A stretch of 64,000 nt of DNA from NCBI RefSeq assembly GCF_020497125.1, contig NC_059075.1:66855321-66919320 (forward strand), read 5' to 3'. The stretch comes from Mauremys mutica. Its lineage: Eukaryota > Chordata > Testudines > Geoemydidae. The position numbers and the translations under genes are program-made. Position 1 is the first letter of the stretch, and each line of letters starts with the position of its first letter. Shown one piece after another: positions 11,362-22,692 of the stretch. Below the pieces are notes generated by a model. That model saw nothing but the letters and a program-made list of their open reading frames with translations, searched no databases and was not told the DNA's origin.

Positions 11362-11793
11362 GAAGGGTGGCCAACCTGAGCCTGAGAAGGAGCCAGAATT
11401 TACCAATGTACATTGCCAAAGAGCCACAGTAATATGTCAGCAGCCCCCCATCAGCTCCCCACTCCCAGCGCCTCCCACCCACCAGAAGCCCTGCTGATCA
11501 GCACCTCCCCCTCCCCCCTGCACCTCCCGATCAGCTGTTTTGTGGTTGCAGGAGGCTCGGGGGGGGAGGGAGAGGGAGGAGCGAGGGCATGGCAGGCTCA
11601 ATGGAGGGGGTAGCGTGGGGGCAGGACCTGTGGCAGAGCCAGGGATTGAGCAGTGAGCACCCCCCGGCACATTGGAAAGTTGGCGCCTGTAGCTCCATCC
11701 CTGGAGTCGGTGCCTATACAAGGAGCCGCATATTAACTTCTGAAGAGCCGCATGTGGCTCCAAAGCCACAGGCTGGCAACCCCTGGCATAGAA
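11354..11793. mobile_element. Non-autonomous hAT element, 424 bp, inserted in CR1 3' UTR
   Basis: The element runs 11362-11785. The left end GAAGGGTGGCCAACCTG and right end (reverse complement) CAGGGGTTGCCAGCCTG match in an inverted sense. The flanks GCATAGAG (11354-11361) and GCATAGAA (11786-11793) form an 8-bp duplication with one mismatch. The interior is GC-rich and non-coding. It interrupts the CR1 before it, so it is the younger of the two. Confidence 0.8.
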
Positions 11794-14700
11794 CATCTTC
11801 ACCAGATGTGCTACAGTTTACTTATGATTGTATATTTGATCATCATGCATATTTTGTTTATGCTCCTGGCCTGTCTAACATGGAAAAGCAAGCAGGGCTT
11901 TAATAAAAGGGGAATCACCACTGAAGTGCAGAACTGTTATTACAGCTCAGTGTTGCTTCAATGAATCAGGATCCTTCTTACAATTATTATTTATATAGTA
12001 CCATTGATGTGTATGGTACTTAGCACATAGGAAGACAAGGGGCCAAATTCAATTCTGGCATAGCTGCCCCCACTCTTCTCCTTTAACAGTGTCGAATTTG
12101 GTCCAAAATCTTTGCCCTGTGGCATTAACAATCTAAGGGTCCAGTCATGCACGTTAGCAGTCCTTGGGGGCTGTACCATGAGTTCCTTGGGAACAGGACT
12201 GGGTCATAAGGGCTTCATCCTGCAACCCATAGCTTATCACCTGCTTGGGACAGGGAATGTGACTTTTATCTGTCTAGAAAGCCCCATTCTCACCTATGTT
12301 GCTGTAAAAATACTACTAATATAAATAGTGACAGACTGCCAGAAGAACTGAGGGTCCTCAACACCTCTGACAATCAGGCCAATTAGTTAGGCGCCTAAAC
12401 ATGGACTGAGATGCCTGATTTTAGATATCGACTTTTGAAAATGTTGGCCTAAGTCAGTGGCCTGAGGTCACACAAGTGAGAGAAGGGGGAGTAGAATTCC
12501 AGAGTCCTGACTCCAAGCCTGGGGGATGGACTCAGTGGTTACAATAGATCTGTCCATCTCCCTGCTATGATTCCACCCAATAGTATTCTCTTCTTCTTCA
12601 CTCTGTATTTAGTCAGGTCTCCAGGATGTCCGGGACCCTTCATATGGGACATTAAATTCCTTGAACTATCTGCTTGAAATTTAGATTAGCATCTTAGTAG
12701 GTTTTTAAGTGTCAGTGGGGGTTGACACATCATCTTCCTCGCTGCCATAACCTGATGTAGAACTTCAAAGACAGCTGTTCCTTTTGTGTGCACCTCACCC
12801 CTTCAACAACCCCCATGCAGCAGCTCCTCTGCTTTTTCCCTATGCACCTCCTGGTTGCAGCCTCTCCCCTTCAGCAGCTTCTTCCCTATGCCATCCCACC
12901 ATACCTTCTTATTGTCAACTGTACTCATGTCTGCTATGTGTGGCTAGAGCTGGCCCTGTGTTTGAAGCACTTAGCAATTCTTTGTAATTAATTCATTAAA
13001 TGATGCAGGGAACCAGTGATCTAGGTTTGCTGTGATGCTGTCCAGATGTTCAGGCTGTGCAGGTCTCATTTGATTACTAAGGAAGCTCTCAATCTCCCAC
13101 TTCCACTCTGTCCTTTTTCAAATCCATTGGCGTATACTGAACCCCTTTGCTGCAGTAGCATGCACAACGCAATCGTGTTCCTGGGAAATGCCGACATTTT
13201 GCGAACACCTTATGGTGATACAACTCCATGTGTGGCAGCACCTGACACATTTTGCACCAACTGCCTGGTGCTATGTGGCGCACACAAGTGGTTACTAGTA
13301 GAAATTCACTGTGGTTCTTAATCTAAACTAAAATGCACACTCGTGCCATGATAACAGATGGTCCAAGCGCTATAGCTTCGTCTTTGTAGAGCCTACAGAA
13401 AGTTACGCACCTCTTGTTTTATTATTCATGGCTGTGTTGATTCGTGTGGCTAAAATGAAAAACTGGTGGCAGCTGGAGCCTGAGGACTGGATTAGTCAAT
13501 GAGCTTTAATAGACCGTTAAACATTATGGGAGAAATTCTGCCCTCAGAGGCAAGAAGATCCACCCATGAAAGCCAGCTGGGGCTGCACATGCACAGTTTA
13601 AAGCAATGTTTGGCCAACTGACAACACACCTGTAACTTGTCCTTATCTGGTTGAAAAAGGTGCTGTTTTGAACATCAAATGAGGGACTAATAGTGTTGAT
13701 TTCAGTTATAAATAGTGCAGGCAGGTGCTGTACATGTTTCTCCTCCCTGGGTATCCCAATGCACATCAATCCTGAACTGGAACACGCTCTGCTATTCCAG
13801 TCCTGTTCTCCCTCGCAGCTCTGCCAGTGCACCGCCTTCCTCCTGAGCTACAGCACCTCCTAATCCCATCATGTTGCCCTCTTCTAGCTTTGTCGGGGGC
13901 CTCAGTCCTCTTGGGCCAGTTTGACTCAGACAGTAAATCAAACCGAAGTGTGGGGTGGGTCTGGGGAAGTGGAAAAAAATCACTGAGAATTAGGATGAGA
14001 TTAAATGCATTTAATCTGTGACCTGGTGGGCATTTGAACTCAGCCCTCCAGAAGAGACTGACTTTGTGTTTGAACCTCACTTCGTCCTACCCAAGTCCCG
14101 CTATCACATATTTCCTACAGAAGCACAAAAAGGCGAGGCCCTAAGTGAAAGAGTATCAGCCTGTATGCCCTCCATCCCACCAGTGTTTAGCAGCACTAAA
14201 GTGGCCTCAGAGTTTTGCACACTATGGGGAGTCGAGCTGGGAATTTGGAGCTCAGGACCATAATGCAATCCAAATGGTTTGGGGGTATTTGGATTCAGGA
14301 TTTTGGTTTGGGACCATCTTCAGTCTCTCTCAGTTGGAGGCAGAGGGGAAGATCAGAAAGTGGCTGCAGATTGCTGCATCACTGAATCCCTCCATACCAT
14401 AACTGTAGTTGTGATTTTGTAGCTGGTTAGAGGCAACAGGCATTTTAACAGGTGATAAGCAACACTGACAAATTTTCTGTGCTGCCTAACAATGTTTGTA
14501 TTAATGCATTCTGGGAAAATCCAGGCAGTTATCCCATGGGATCTCAGTAGGATATTCCAGGTCCAGAAAACTTGACTATAGAGCAGAAGCAGAAGTGCAT
14601 GGGGCAATGCATTCTAGGCTGTCCACCAGCCAAGATTGCTGGGAGAAAGGAGGATTGGGCAATCCTGTTATACAATTGGGGGGGGGGTCCTTATCTGCAT

Positions 14701-15005
14701 TGCAAAACAAACAAACAAAAAGCCTTAAACAACCAAGTGTGCTAATTTGGTTACAGAAAGGCACCCCTGTGCCAGACCAGGCAGGGATGCGGAGACCCAT
14801 TGTTAGCTGTTACAGCCACTGAGATTTAACCTCCTGGTGTCCAGACACAACCCACATTTAAAAGCTGACCATGCCAGTAACTGGCTACAAACTTAATTAA
14901 AGATTTGTGTGGACAGGGACTTATTTACTCTCTGGTACCCCCTTGCCACAGTTGGCAGAAACTTTCTGCAGCTTTCTAAGGAGACAATGTGAAGTGACTG
15001 CACTA
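11794..15005. other. Intergenic sequence with few recognisable features
   Basis: No convincing exon was found. A short MIR/CORE-SINE-like stretch lies at 12455-12530 (gaggtcacacaag... then gaattccagagtcctgactcc). Short C-rich frames at 12784-12991 look like chance. Several CAACCAGC-type simple stretches occur near 14700. Confidence 0.35.
12455..12530 (+). repeat. Possible MIR / CORE-SINE fragment
   Basis: It contains the order 'gaggtcacacaagtgag' then 'tagaattccagagtcctgact', similar to the conserved core of MIR-type SINEs found across amniotes. It is short and diverged. Confidence 0.35.
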
Positions 15006-15430
15006 ATGTTTGACACCATTTAGTGGCGAAACAGGAAGTATACTAGTACAATCAACAGGTTACTTTGCCCAGTTCCTAAAGTCCCAATTTTTGCTACTGG
15101 AGGATAGGTCCACCAATGGCTATTAACCAAGATGTCAGGGATGCAACACCATGCTCACGGTGTCCCTAAACCTTTGCCTGCCAGAAACTGGGACTGTATG
15201 CCAGGGGATGGATCACTCGATAATTGCCCTGTTCTGTTCATTCTGTTTGAAGCATCTGGCACTGGCCACTGTTGGAAGACAGGCTATTGGGTTAGATGAG
15301 CCATTGGGCTGACCCAGTATGGCCATTCTTATATTCAGATGTTTGATGCCATCTAGTGGAGAAACAGGAAGTATACTAGTGCAATAAACAGTCTCATTTG
15401 TTCTGTTCCTAAAGTCCCAAATTTAGCTAC
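15006..15430. repeat. 93-bp diverged direct repeats flanking a CR1 tail
   Basis: Copy 1 (15006-15098) and copy 2 (15339-about 15430) share ATGTTTGA..CCAT.TAGTGG, then AACAGGAAGTATACTAGT and AAAGTCCCAA.TTT. They differ at many positions, so the duplication is old. Only the CR1 3' fragment lies between them. This is far longer than a normal CR1 target duplication. Confidence 0.75.
15099..15337 (+). mobile_element. CR1 3' UTR fragment, plus strand
   Basis: It starts inside the end of the coding region (accaatggctattaacca) and continues through the typical CR1 UTR (ctgccagaaactgggact..., ...cactggccactgttggaag, ...gacccagtatggccattctt). It ends at an ATTCTTAT-type terminus near 15331. It is severely 5'-truncated and non-coding. 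Confidence 0.85.
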
Positions 15431-15437
15431 TGAAATG

Positions 15438-16489
15438 CTCCATTGCAGTGGAGTGAATCACGCACATCCACTCTTGAGAGTCCTAAACTACATGAAATGT
15501 CCAGATGTAGTGGTGTTATCTAAGAATATGTTCCCTCATGGCTCCCACCGTGAGCTACCTGAGTGCCCATCCTAGAGAGCAGTGATAAGAAAGGAGGCCC
15601 GGGGTTGTGGAGTTAAGACAGTGAATTCTTTGCCAGTTTGAGGCACACAGGCTTTTCAGACTGTGTACTTAAAAAGCTATTGGAATCACTCATATCCATT
15701 AACTGAAATGAAAACACATCAACAAAATAGCATTAGCATTGAAAAGCAAAGCAGAATTTACAAAATCTGTTTAGTTGTAATAGGGCAATACTTGTAACGA
15801 AGGTAAGGGCTGTTTTACAATATCATTTTTAACATGCTAATGCCCCTTTAGTATTGTTAGTATCTACTTGAACACTATCAGTGCAATTAGCATGGTACAG
15901 AGCAGAGGAGAAATATTCTCTGGCTCCCAAAATAGTAATAAAGTAAGAAGGAAAGCAAACAAAACACTCAAAGCTCTGCATGGCCATATGGTGGAGCTGG
16001 ATGCATGGCGGCACCACATTCTTTTGTTATTATTATGAGTGAATCCCATCACTGGAGTTGCTGGGAAGTTAGGTCTGTAATGATTCATAGGGGAGCCTGC
16101 TCCTGTGCTGGTGAAGGTGCAGCATGAACCCAAGAGACAATGGGGCAGCTCCACGCATCCTCAGAAGTTTGCTGAAGATTGCTGAAGTTCACTCTCTGCG
16201 CAACCAGCTTCTCCATCAGGGCATTTCCACTAATGTGAATGAACCGGGCCTGTAGAGGGCCCTGCTTCACAGTCTGCTCCTCAGCATAACAATTTGCTGA
16301 TTTGCTGTTACTGAGCATGCAAATATCTTCTGTAGCATCCTCACTTGGGATGACAATGTGCTCCATGCTGTTCACGGGGGGCAAATTGGAAGCAAGAAAT
16401 GGGCAGAATCTGTGTGTAAGGAAAACCCGAACATACAGGAGGGTCAAGCAGTTAGAGGCAGGGGAAGAAGAGGTGCAAAATCAGGGATG
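15438..16489. other. Intergenic sequence with an unrecognised minus-strand frame
   Basis: A 120-codon minus-strand frame (16085-16447) encodes a sequence with no motif I recognise (for example SMEHIVIPSEDATEDICM). No splice signals or start context single it out. Nothing else was identified. Confidence 0.3.
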
Positions 16490-17178
16490 GGTAGTGTGAT
16501 GGGGTGTCTGCCCCATACTGGCATGCAGTGGGTTTATAGAACCCTAAAGAGCCTGCGCAGGAAGCAGCCAATAAGAGAGGGGCTATGAGAAACAGCCAAT
16601 CAGGGCCCAACAAGCCATATAAAAAGAGACCCAGGCAGCACAAGGCCAGTTACTCCCTGGAGCTTAAGGAGGGTGGACTAGGTGCCTTGCAGATAGAGAG
16701 AAGCTAGTTCCCTGGGCAGAGCTGTGCTGGGCAGGAACAGGGAGTAGAGGGAGCTCCTGGCTGGCTGCTAGGACTGGCATCCTGATGCGAGGGTGAAGAA
16801 GGTGCTGGGACCACGGGGAAGTGGCCCAGGAAAATGTATTGAGGAGTTGAAGAGGATGCAATATGTGGCTGCCATCTACAGGGTTCCTAGGCTGGGAGCC
16901 AGAGTAGTGGGCAGGCCTGGGTCCACCCTACTCGCCACTGGGGAAGTGGCTGGACAGTTGACCGCAGGGCCCCCGGAAGGTGGGGAGCAGAGATTGTGAC
17001 ATGGCTGGAGGGCTGTCATGAAGAGGATGCTGTGGTCCTTGGAGTGATGTGGGTTTGGGAGCAGACATGATGGTGGGCGAGACACCATTGGGAGAAGATG
17101 TACCGACCTGCAGTACTAATCCCCAAGACAGCCATCAGGAGGTGCCAGTGTGGTGAGTGGATCCCCCATCACAAGTAG
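16490..17178 (+). mobile_element. Solo LTR, 679 bp
   Basis: The LTR spans 16495-17173. It begins TGTGATGGGG and ends CCCCCATCACA, with complementary TGTGAT/ATCACA termini. A promoter-like ATATAAAAAG lies at 16617-16626. The 5-bp flanks GGTAG (16490-16494) and AGTAG (17174-17178) differ at one position. No internal region and no second LTR are present, so it is a recombination product of a full element. Confidence 0.75.
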
Positions 17179-18309
17179 GGTTGCCAATTTTGGTTGGCCA
17201 TATTCCTGGAGGTTTCATCACATGACATAATCTTCAAATAGAGATAATCATAGGACTGGAAGGGACCTTGAGAGATCATCTAGTCTAGTTCCCTGCACTC
17301 ATGGAAGGACTAAGTATTATCTAGACCAGGCCCGCACAACTCGTAAAGCGGCAAGGGCCACATTCCTCCAAAGAAAACAGCCGAGGGCTGAAACCTCCCA
17401 GCCCTGCAGAAACACCCCGCCCCAGGGCCGTCCAGCCCTGCAGAAACAAACCCTCCTTCCCCAGCGCCGCCCCACCAAAACAGCTGTGGGCCAAAAAGGA
17501 AGGTTGGGGGTGGGGAGGTGATACTTTATTTTAAATCAACCGGGGGCTCCCAGCTGAAGAGGTGGCTGGGAGCCCTCAGGGTCAAATTAAAGGGCTCAGG
17601 GCTCCGGCGGCTGGGGGAACCCGGCAGGGCCGGTTCTAGGTGTTTTGCTGCCCCAAGCAAAAAAAAACTTGTCTGCCCCCCGTCCCAGCCCTGGGCTCTC
17701 CCCCCACTGACCCACACCCCCTGCTGCCCCAGCGCTGGGCTTCCCACTTTCCTCCCCACCAGTGCCCTCCCCCCACCCTGCTGCTGCCCCAGCCCTGGGC
17801 TCCCCTCCACCAGTGCCTCCCCCCCACACACACCTCCTGCCTCCCCAGCCCTGGGTCACTGGTAACGCTCCCAGGGCGGGTCATTCAGCAGGAATTTTGG
17901 ATGTGCACAAAACACAGACAGGATTGGTTCCCATATGGTTACAGAGGTGCAGTAAAGTGGAACAATTTTCAGCTTGTGTGATTGGAGGATATCTGGATGC
18001 ATATTATAAGACTGTCCTCCATAAATGAGGAAAAGTTGAGGTGCCTTTATTATTCTTTTGTTCCACTCTTTCTTTCTATGGGGAATTTGCCAATGCAATA
18101 TCACTGTCTTCCTGAAACAAACAAAAAGGCAATGGCTGTTGAAAATAGCAATTCCAGTGCTAATAAGCATTTCTTGCTTAATTTTATCCTGCTTTTTCTA
18201 AAGCAAGATAGAGTGGATCAGTATATTTGGTTTGGGAGAAATGAAGTAACAGCTACCCAAACTGAGCTTGAGCACTCCTGAATTTTGAGGTGTTCAAATC
18301 TGGAAGGCA

Positions 18310-18800
18310 GGTGCTGGGGGGCGGGGCCTGTGGGCTCCACGGGGGAGCATGGCAGCAATGTATCTGGAGCTGCATGGAGCCAGACACGCTGGCCTGAGTG
18401 GCACGGTAAGGGGGCTGGGGGTTGGAGAAGGGGTAGGGGGTTCCGGGGAGCAGTCAGGGGACAGGCAGCAGAAGGATAGGCATGGGAGTCCCAGGGGTTT
18501 ATCAGGGGACAGGTAGGGGGTGGGGATCTGGGGGAAAGTTGGGGGGGTCTCAGGAGGGGGCAGTTGGGGACAAGGAGAAGGGAGGCTTAGATAGGGGGTG
18601 GGGTCCCAAGGGGTAGTTGGAGCAGGGGTCTTGGGAGGGAGCAATCAGGGGACAAGGAGCAGCAGCATTTAGATGGGGGTGAGGTTCTGGGTGGCAGTTA
18701 GGGGCAAGAGTCCCAGGAGAGCGGTATCAGGGGACAAGGACCAGCGGTGTTAGATAGGGGGGTGGGGGTCCTGGAGGGCAGCTGGGGCAGAGGTCTGGGG
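18310..18800 (+). repeat. G-rich minisatellite
   Basis: Imperfect units of roughly 80 bp share TCAGGGGACAAGGAGCAG, GGTTAGATAGGGGGTGGGG and GGGGCAGTTAGGGG-like segments. Similar G-rich blocks lie inside the hAT elements at 34271 and 58912, so the block is a family trait. Many runs of three or more G could form quadruplexes. Chance open frames cross it. Confidence 0.7.
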
Positions 18801-18825
18801 AGGGGGCAAACAGCGGCCGCATGCC

Positions 18826-19490
18826 GGGATTCAAACGGCTCTGGGCTGCCCGCAGCCGCGGGGAGCCCTGAGCCCTTAAAATCCCAGCCGCAGATGAGAA
18901 TCTCTGCGGGCAGCCCAGAGCCCTTTGATTCCCAGCCGCAGCTGGGATTTAAAGGGCTCTGGGGCTCCCCGCTGCTGCGGGCAGCCCAGAGCCTTTTGAT
19001 TCCTGGCTGCAGCTGGGATTTAAAGGGCTCTAGGCTCGCCGCCGCTGCAGACAGCCCGGAGCCCTCTGACTCCCAGCCGCAGCTGAGGTTTAAAGGGCTC
19101 TGGGCTCCCGCCGCTGCAGGCAGCCCAGAGCCTTTTGATTCCCAGCCGCGGCTGGGATTTAAAGGGCTCTAGGCTCGCCGCCGCTGCGGGCAACCCAGAG
19201 CCCTTTAAATCCGGGGAGCCCAGAGCCCTTTAAATCACAGCCGCGGCTGGGAATCAAAAGGCTCTGGGCTGCCTGCAGCGGCGGGAGCCCAGAGCCCTTT
19301 GAATCTCAGCCGCGGCCGGGAGTCAGAGGGCTCTGGGCTATCCGCCGCAGCGGGCAGCCCAGAGCCTTTTGATTCCCGGCCGCGGCTGGGATTTAAAAGG
19401 CTCTAGGCTCGCCGCCGCTGCGGATAGCCCAGAGCCCTCTGACTCCCGGCCGCGGCTGAGATTCAAAGGGCTCTGAGCTGCCCGCAGAGC
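18826..19490. repeat. GC-rich tandem array of about 70-bp self-complementary units
   Basis: About nine units with a period near 70 bp; unit starts at GCTGGGATTTAAAGGGCTCT fall at about 18941, 19012, 19082 and 19150. Each unit pairs TTTAAAGGGCTCTGGGCT with AGCCCAGAGCCCTTTGA and is therefore a potential hairpin. Neighbouring units vary between TTTAAA, TTTGATT and CTCTGACT versions. It is non-coding; the 141-codon frame across it is the repeat read through. Confidence 0.85.
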
Positions 19491-19698
19491 GCCGTGTGCG
19501 GGGGATTTAGAGTCCCCTCGCGGGCCGCACAGTGAGGCTCTGCGGGCCGCATGCGGCCCGCGGGCCGCGTGTTGTGCAGGCCTGATCTAGACCATCTCTG
19601 ACAGGTGATTGTCTAACCTGCTCTTAACAACCTCCAATGGTGGAGATTCCACAACCTCCCTAGGCTTAACCACCCTGACAGTTAGAAAGTTTTCCTAA

Positions 19699-20367
19699 TA
19701 GATTCATAGACTTTAAGGTCAGAAGGGACCATTATGATCATCTAGTCTGACCTCCTGCACAATGCAGGCCACAGAATCTCACCCACCCACTCCTGTATCA
19801 AACCTGTGTCTGAGCCACTGAAGTCCTCAAATCATAGTTTAAAGACTTCAAGGTGCAGAGAATCTTCCAGCAAGTGACCCGTGCCCCATGCTGCAGAGGA
19901 AGGCAAAAAAAACCCAGGACTTCTGCCAATCTGCCCTGGAGGAAAATTCCTTCCTTTTACACAACGCTGTGCCTAGCACCATAATCTAGCTCAAATTGAT
20001 GTACTACATGTCCCCACCAAATTGGCTATGAAAGAGAATTCAGCACCAAAGCAAATTTCAACTAACCCTGCATTTGGTATTTCTAGCTTCACTGACAATA
20101 TTCCATAAGGCATAATTCTATGACATTACACATACTGTGGTTTCAATTAATTACTAAGACTTCTGTATTTATAATTAGTAAGACTACTGGTATTTGTGAT
20201 GTGACATTCTGGATATCTTCTGTAAACTGGGAAAAACAAGATATTTTCACAGAGGGCTTTTCTTTTTTTTTAAACAGTAGTTAAATTGAAACTTCTATGC
20301 TGAATGTCAACCACAATCTAATTTGGGATGGCAGGCAATCTGTGCTTAACTCCACTTTCATTTTTGT
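19699..20367 (-). mobile_element. Inserted block with a second CR1 3' fragment, minus strand
   Basis: From 19699 a new CR1 3' end starts (gattcatagactttaaggtc, then agaagggaccattatgatc) and stays recognisable to about 19960. The rest to 20367 is AT-rich and unassigned. The block interrupts the older CR1 at a point where that sequence resumes. Confidence 0.6.
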
Positions 20368-20685
20368 GTCCAACCTAAAGCGCCCTGGCTGCAATTTAAG
20401 CCCATTGCTTCTTGTCCTATCCTCAGATGTTAATGAGAACAATTTTTCTCCCTCCTCCTTGTAACAAACTTTTATGTACTTGAAAACTGTTATCATGTCT
20501 CCCCTCGGTCTTCTCTTCTCCTGACTAAACAAACCCAATTTTTTCAATCTTTCCTCAGAGGTCATGTTTTTTAGACATTTAATTGTTTTTGTTACTCTTC
20601 TCTGGACTTTCTCCAATTTGTCCACATCTTTCCTGAAATGTGGTGCCCAGAACTGGACACAATACTCCAGTTGAGGCCCAATCAA
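20281..20685 (-). pseudogene. CR1 ORF2 C-terminal remnant, minus strand
   Basis: A 134-codon minus-strand frame contains LEYCVQFWAPHFRKDVDKLEKVQRR in the region and EERLKKLGLFSQEKRRPRGD, the region after the reverse-transcriptase core in CR1. The frame is broken upstream; another frame (20682-20909) continues the family with GNDCLGRSTVERDLVVIVD. The C-terminal part from 20340 to 20281 does not look like CR1. It is inactive. Confidence 0.8.
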
Positions 20686-21526
20686 TGCAGAGTAGAGCAG
20701 AAGAATAACTTCTTGTGTCTCCTGCTATTACATCCCAGAATGATACTTGCTTTTTTTTTTTTTTTTGCAAGAGTGATACGTTGACTCATATTTAGCTTGC
20801 GATCCACTATAACCACCAGATCCCTTTCCACAGTACTCCTTCCTAGGCAGTCATTTCCCATTTGGGTGTGTGCAACTGATTGTTCTTTCCCAAGTGGAGT
20901 ACTTTGCATTTGTCCTTATTGAATTTCATCGTATTTATTTCAGACCATTTCTCCAGTTTGTCCACATCATTTTGAATTTTAATCCTATCCTCCAAAGCAC
21001 TTACAACCTCTCCCAGCTTGGTATTGTCTGCAAACTTTATAAGTGTACTCTCTATTCCATTATCTAAATCATAGAAGATATTGCATAGAACTGGACCCTG
21101 AACCGATCCCTGTGGGACCCCCTTGTTATGCCCTTTCAGCTTGACTGTGAACCACTGATTACTACTCTCTGGGAATGGTTTTCCAACCAGTTATGCACCC
21201 ATCTTACAGTAGCTCCATCTAGGTTGTATTTCTCTAGTTTGTTTATGAGAAGGTCATGCGAGAAGGCATCAAAAGCCTTACTAAAGTCAAGATATACCCC
21301 ATCTACCACTTCCCCCCATCCACAAGGTTTGTTAACCTGTCAAAGAAAGCTATTTGGTTGATTTGACATGATTCGTTCTTGACAAATTCATGCTAACTGT
21401 TACTTATCACCTTATTATCTTCTAGGAATTATCTTTAATTCCTGGAGATTCCAGGACAATTCTGGAGGATTGGCAACCCTTGGGACGGGGGCAGGAGTCT
21501 GGGTTAAGAAAGAGGTAGAGGCACTG

Positions 21527-22151
21527 TGTAGTGGGGTGGTCACCCCGCTCTGGCTCTGAAGAGATTAAAGCAGCCCTGGAGAGGGCTGCAGCTGGGAAAA
21601 GGTAGGCTCATGGGGAAAGCAGACACAGCTGTGGCCAGCTTAATCAGGGCCCAGCTGGCCCTTATGAGAGGGCAGTGGGCCAGAAGCTAGGGCACACATT
21701 CTCTCTCTCTATCTTCTTGAGGGAGAAGGACCTGGTTGCCTAGGAGCTGAGAAGGGTACCTGAGGAAAGGCTGAGGGAGCTGAGGAGCTCCAGCCTAGTA
21801 CTGGGGCTGCAGAGGGGCAGCCCAGAGATAGGCAAAGGCAGTAGGTCCTAACCCCCTTGCTGGTTTTCAGATTGCAGTCGGCCCCAGGGAGTAGGGGCTA
21901 GATGATGACTGGCAGTAGCCACTGAGGCAAGGTGGGTTTAGAGGGTTGGGGGTTCCCCTGGGAGGGGAGACCCAGAGAGAGGGGGTACTGTGGTGGGCAG
22001 AATCCCTGGGCAAAGGGCACTGGGGTCTGAGAGGGACATGGGGCTAGCGGCAGACGAGACACCGGCCTGCGGAGGGCGTGCTGGGTTGGAAAGAGCTAAT
22101 TCCTGAGATGGCCAGCAGGAGGTGCCATGCCGGTTAGTCATCGCCCTGCCA
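21527..22151 (+). mobile_element. Probable solo LTR, 625 bp
   Basis: It begins TGTAGTGGGGTGGTCACC and ends near TCATCGCCCTGCCA, a TG...CA frame. I recall close repeats in turtle genomes. The interior has a CT-rich stretch (ctctctctctatcttcttgag) and purine-rich segments. No certain target duplication was found, so the right boundary may shift a few bases. Confidence 0.55.
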
Positions 22152-22491
22152 GACAGTGGCAGAAGGGAAAACTCCAGGGATAGAGAGGGGTAGAAGGGAT
22201 AAAAGTTACCTCAAATGAAGTGAGCCCTCTGCAGTGGTTGCAAAAATAGGATGTAGTGGGAAAGAGGGGCTTTTTCCTCCCTTTCAGGAAGATACATCTC
22301 AGCACCTGCTTCCCAGGGATGTGTTCTCAAGGGCACAGTGCATCCCAATGCCTAGATAAGACTGCACTTCTTTATCTGAAATGATGTATTGAGGTGCTAA
22401 AAGAGACTGGACTCACTGAAATATTTTACAAGAACACCACCCCTAAAAATCATAATTGTCATACATGGTGTTAGTGGTTTTTTTTTTTAAA

Positions 22492-22692
22492 AACTAGTCC
22501 AGGGGTGCTGGAACAGGATGGGCCAGGGGGGCCATGACCCCATCACTTTTTATCTGCCTTAAGGTTGAGCAACGGGGTGAGGGGCAGAGAGGAGCGAGTG
22601 GAGGTAGAGCCTCGGGGGAAGGGGCAGAGCAGGGGCCAGGGTGACAGTTGCCCTCCCACTTCTAGGAAGCTTCTGGTGCTCCTGCCCTAATC
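22492..22692. mobile_element. Short hAT-type element, 185 bp
   Basis: The ends CAGGGGTGCTGG (22500) and, reverse-complemented, CAGGAGCACCAG (to 22684) are inverted with mismatches. The flanking octamers AACTAGTC and CCCTAATC agree at five of eight positions. It is non-coding and old. Confidence 0.5.

Larger units (their letters stand above)
17319..19592. mobile_element. Large non-autonomous hAT element, 2258 bp
   Basis: The element runs 17327-19584. Its ends are CAGGCCCGCACAAC and, reverse-complemented, CAGGCCTGCACAAC, which differ at one of 14 positions. An exact 8-bp duplication ATCTAGAC flanks it (17319-17326 and 19585-19592). Inside are another hAT-like left end (CAGGGCCGGTTCTAG at 17625), an AT-rich block (17900-18290), a G-rich minisatellite (18310-18800) and the GC-rich satellite at 18826-19490. 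There is no transposase frame. It sits within the minus-strand CR1. Confidence 0.85.
17243..21425 (-). mobile_element. CR1 LINE, minus strand, split into three pieces
   Basis: Three segments read as one reverse-oriented CR1: 17243-17326 (3' end, ataggactggaagggacc type), 19593-about 19698 (tgattgtctaacctgctctt...), and about 20368-21425 (ORF2 C-terminal half). The join at 19698/20368 is supported because the text expected after 'gttttcctaat' resumes as 'tccaacctaaagcg'. A hAT splits the first gap and another CR1 piece the second. Confidence 0.8.
17177..21480. mobile_element. Short TIR element split by later insertions
   Basis: The left piece (17177-about 17240) starts AGGGTTGCCAATTTTGG and contains CCTGGAGGTTTCATCACA. 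The right piece (about 21430-21480) ends GAGGATTGGCAACCCT and contains CCTGGAGATTCCAGG. The outer ends are inverted (AGGGTTGCCAA). Joined, the two pieces would make an element of about 115 bp, so about 4.2 kb of later sequence was inserted into it. Confidence 0.65.

Noticed and set aside
16085..16447. 120-codon minus-strand frame
   Set aside because: No domain, no supporting splice signals and no recognisable similarity.
18747..19172. 141-codon frame with repeated SPEPFDSQPQL-like segments
   Set aside because: It is a read-through of the 70-bp satellite and the G-rich minisatellite, not a repeat protein.
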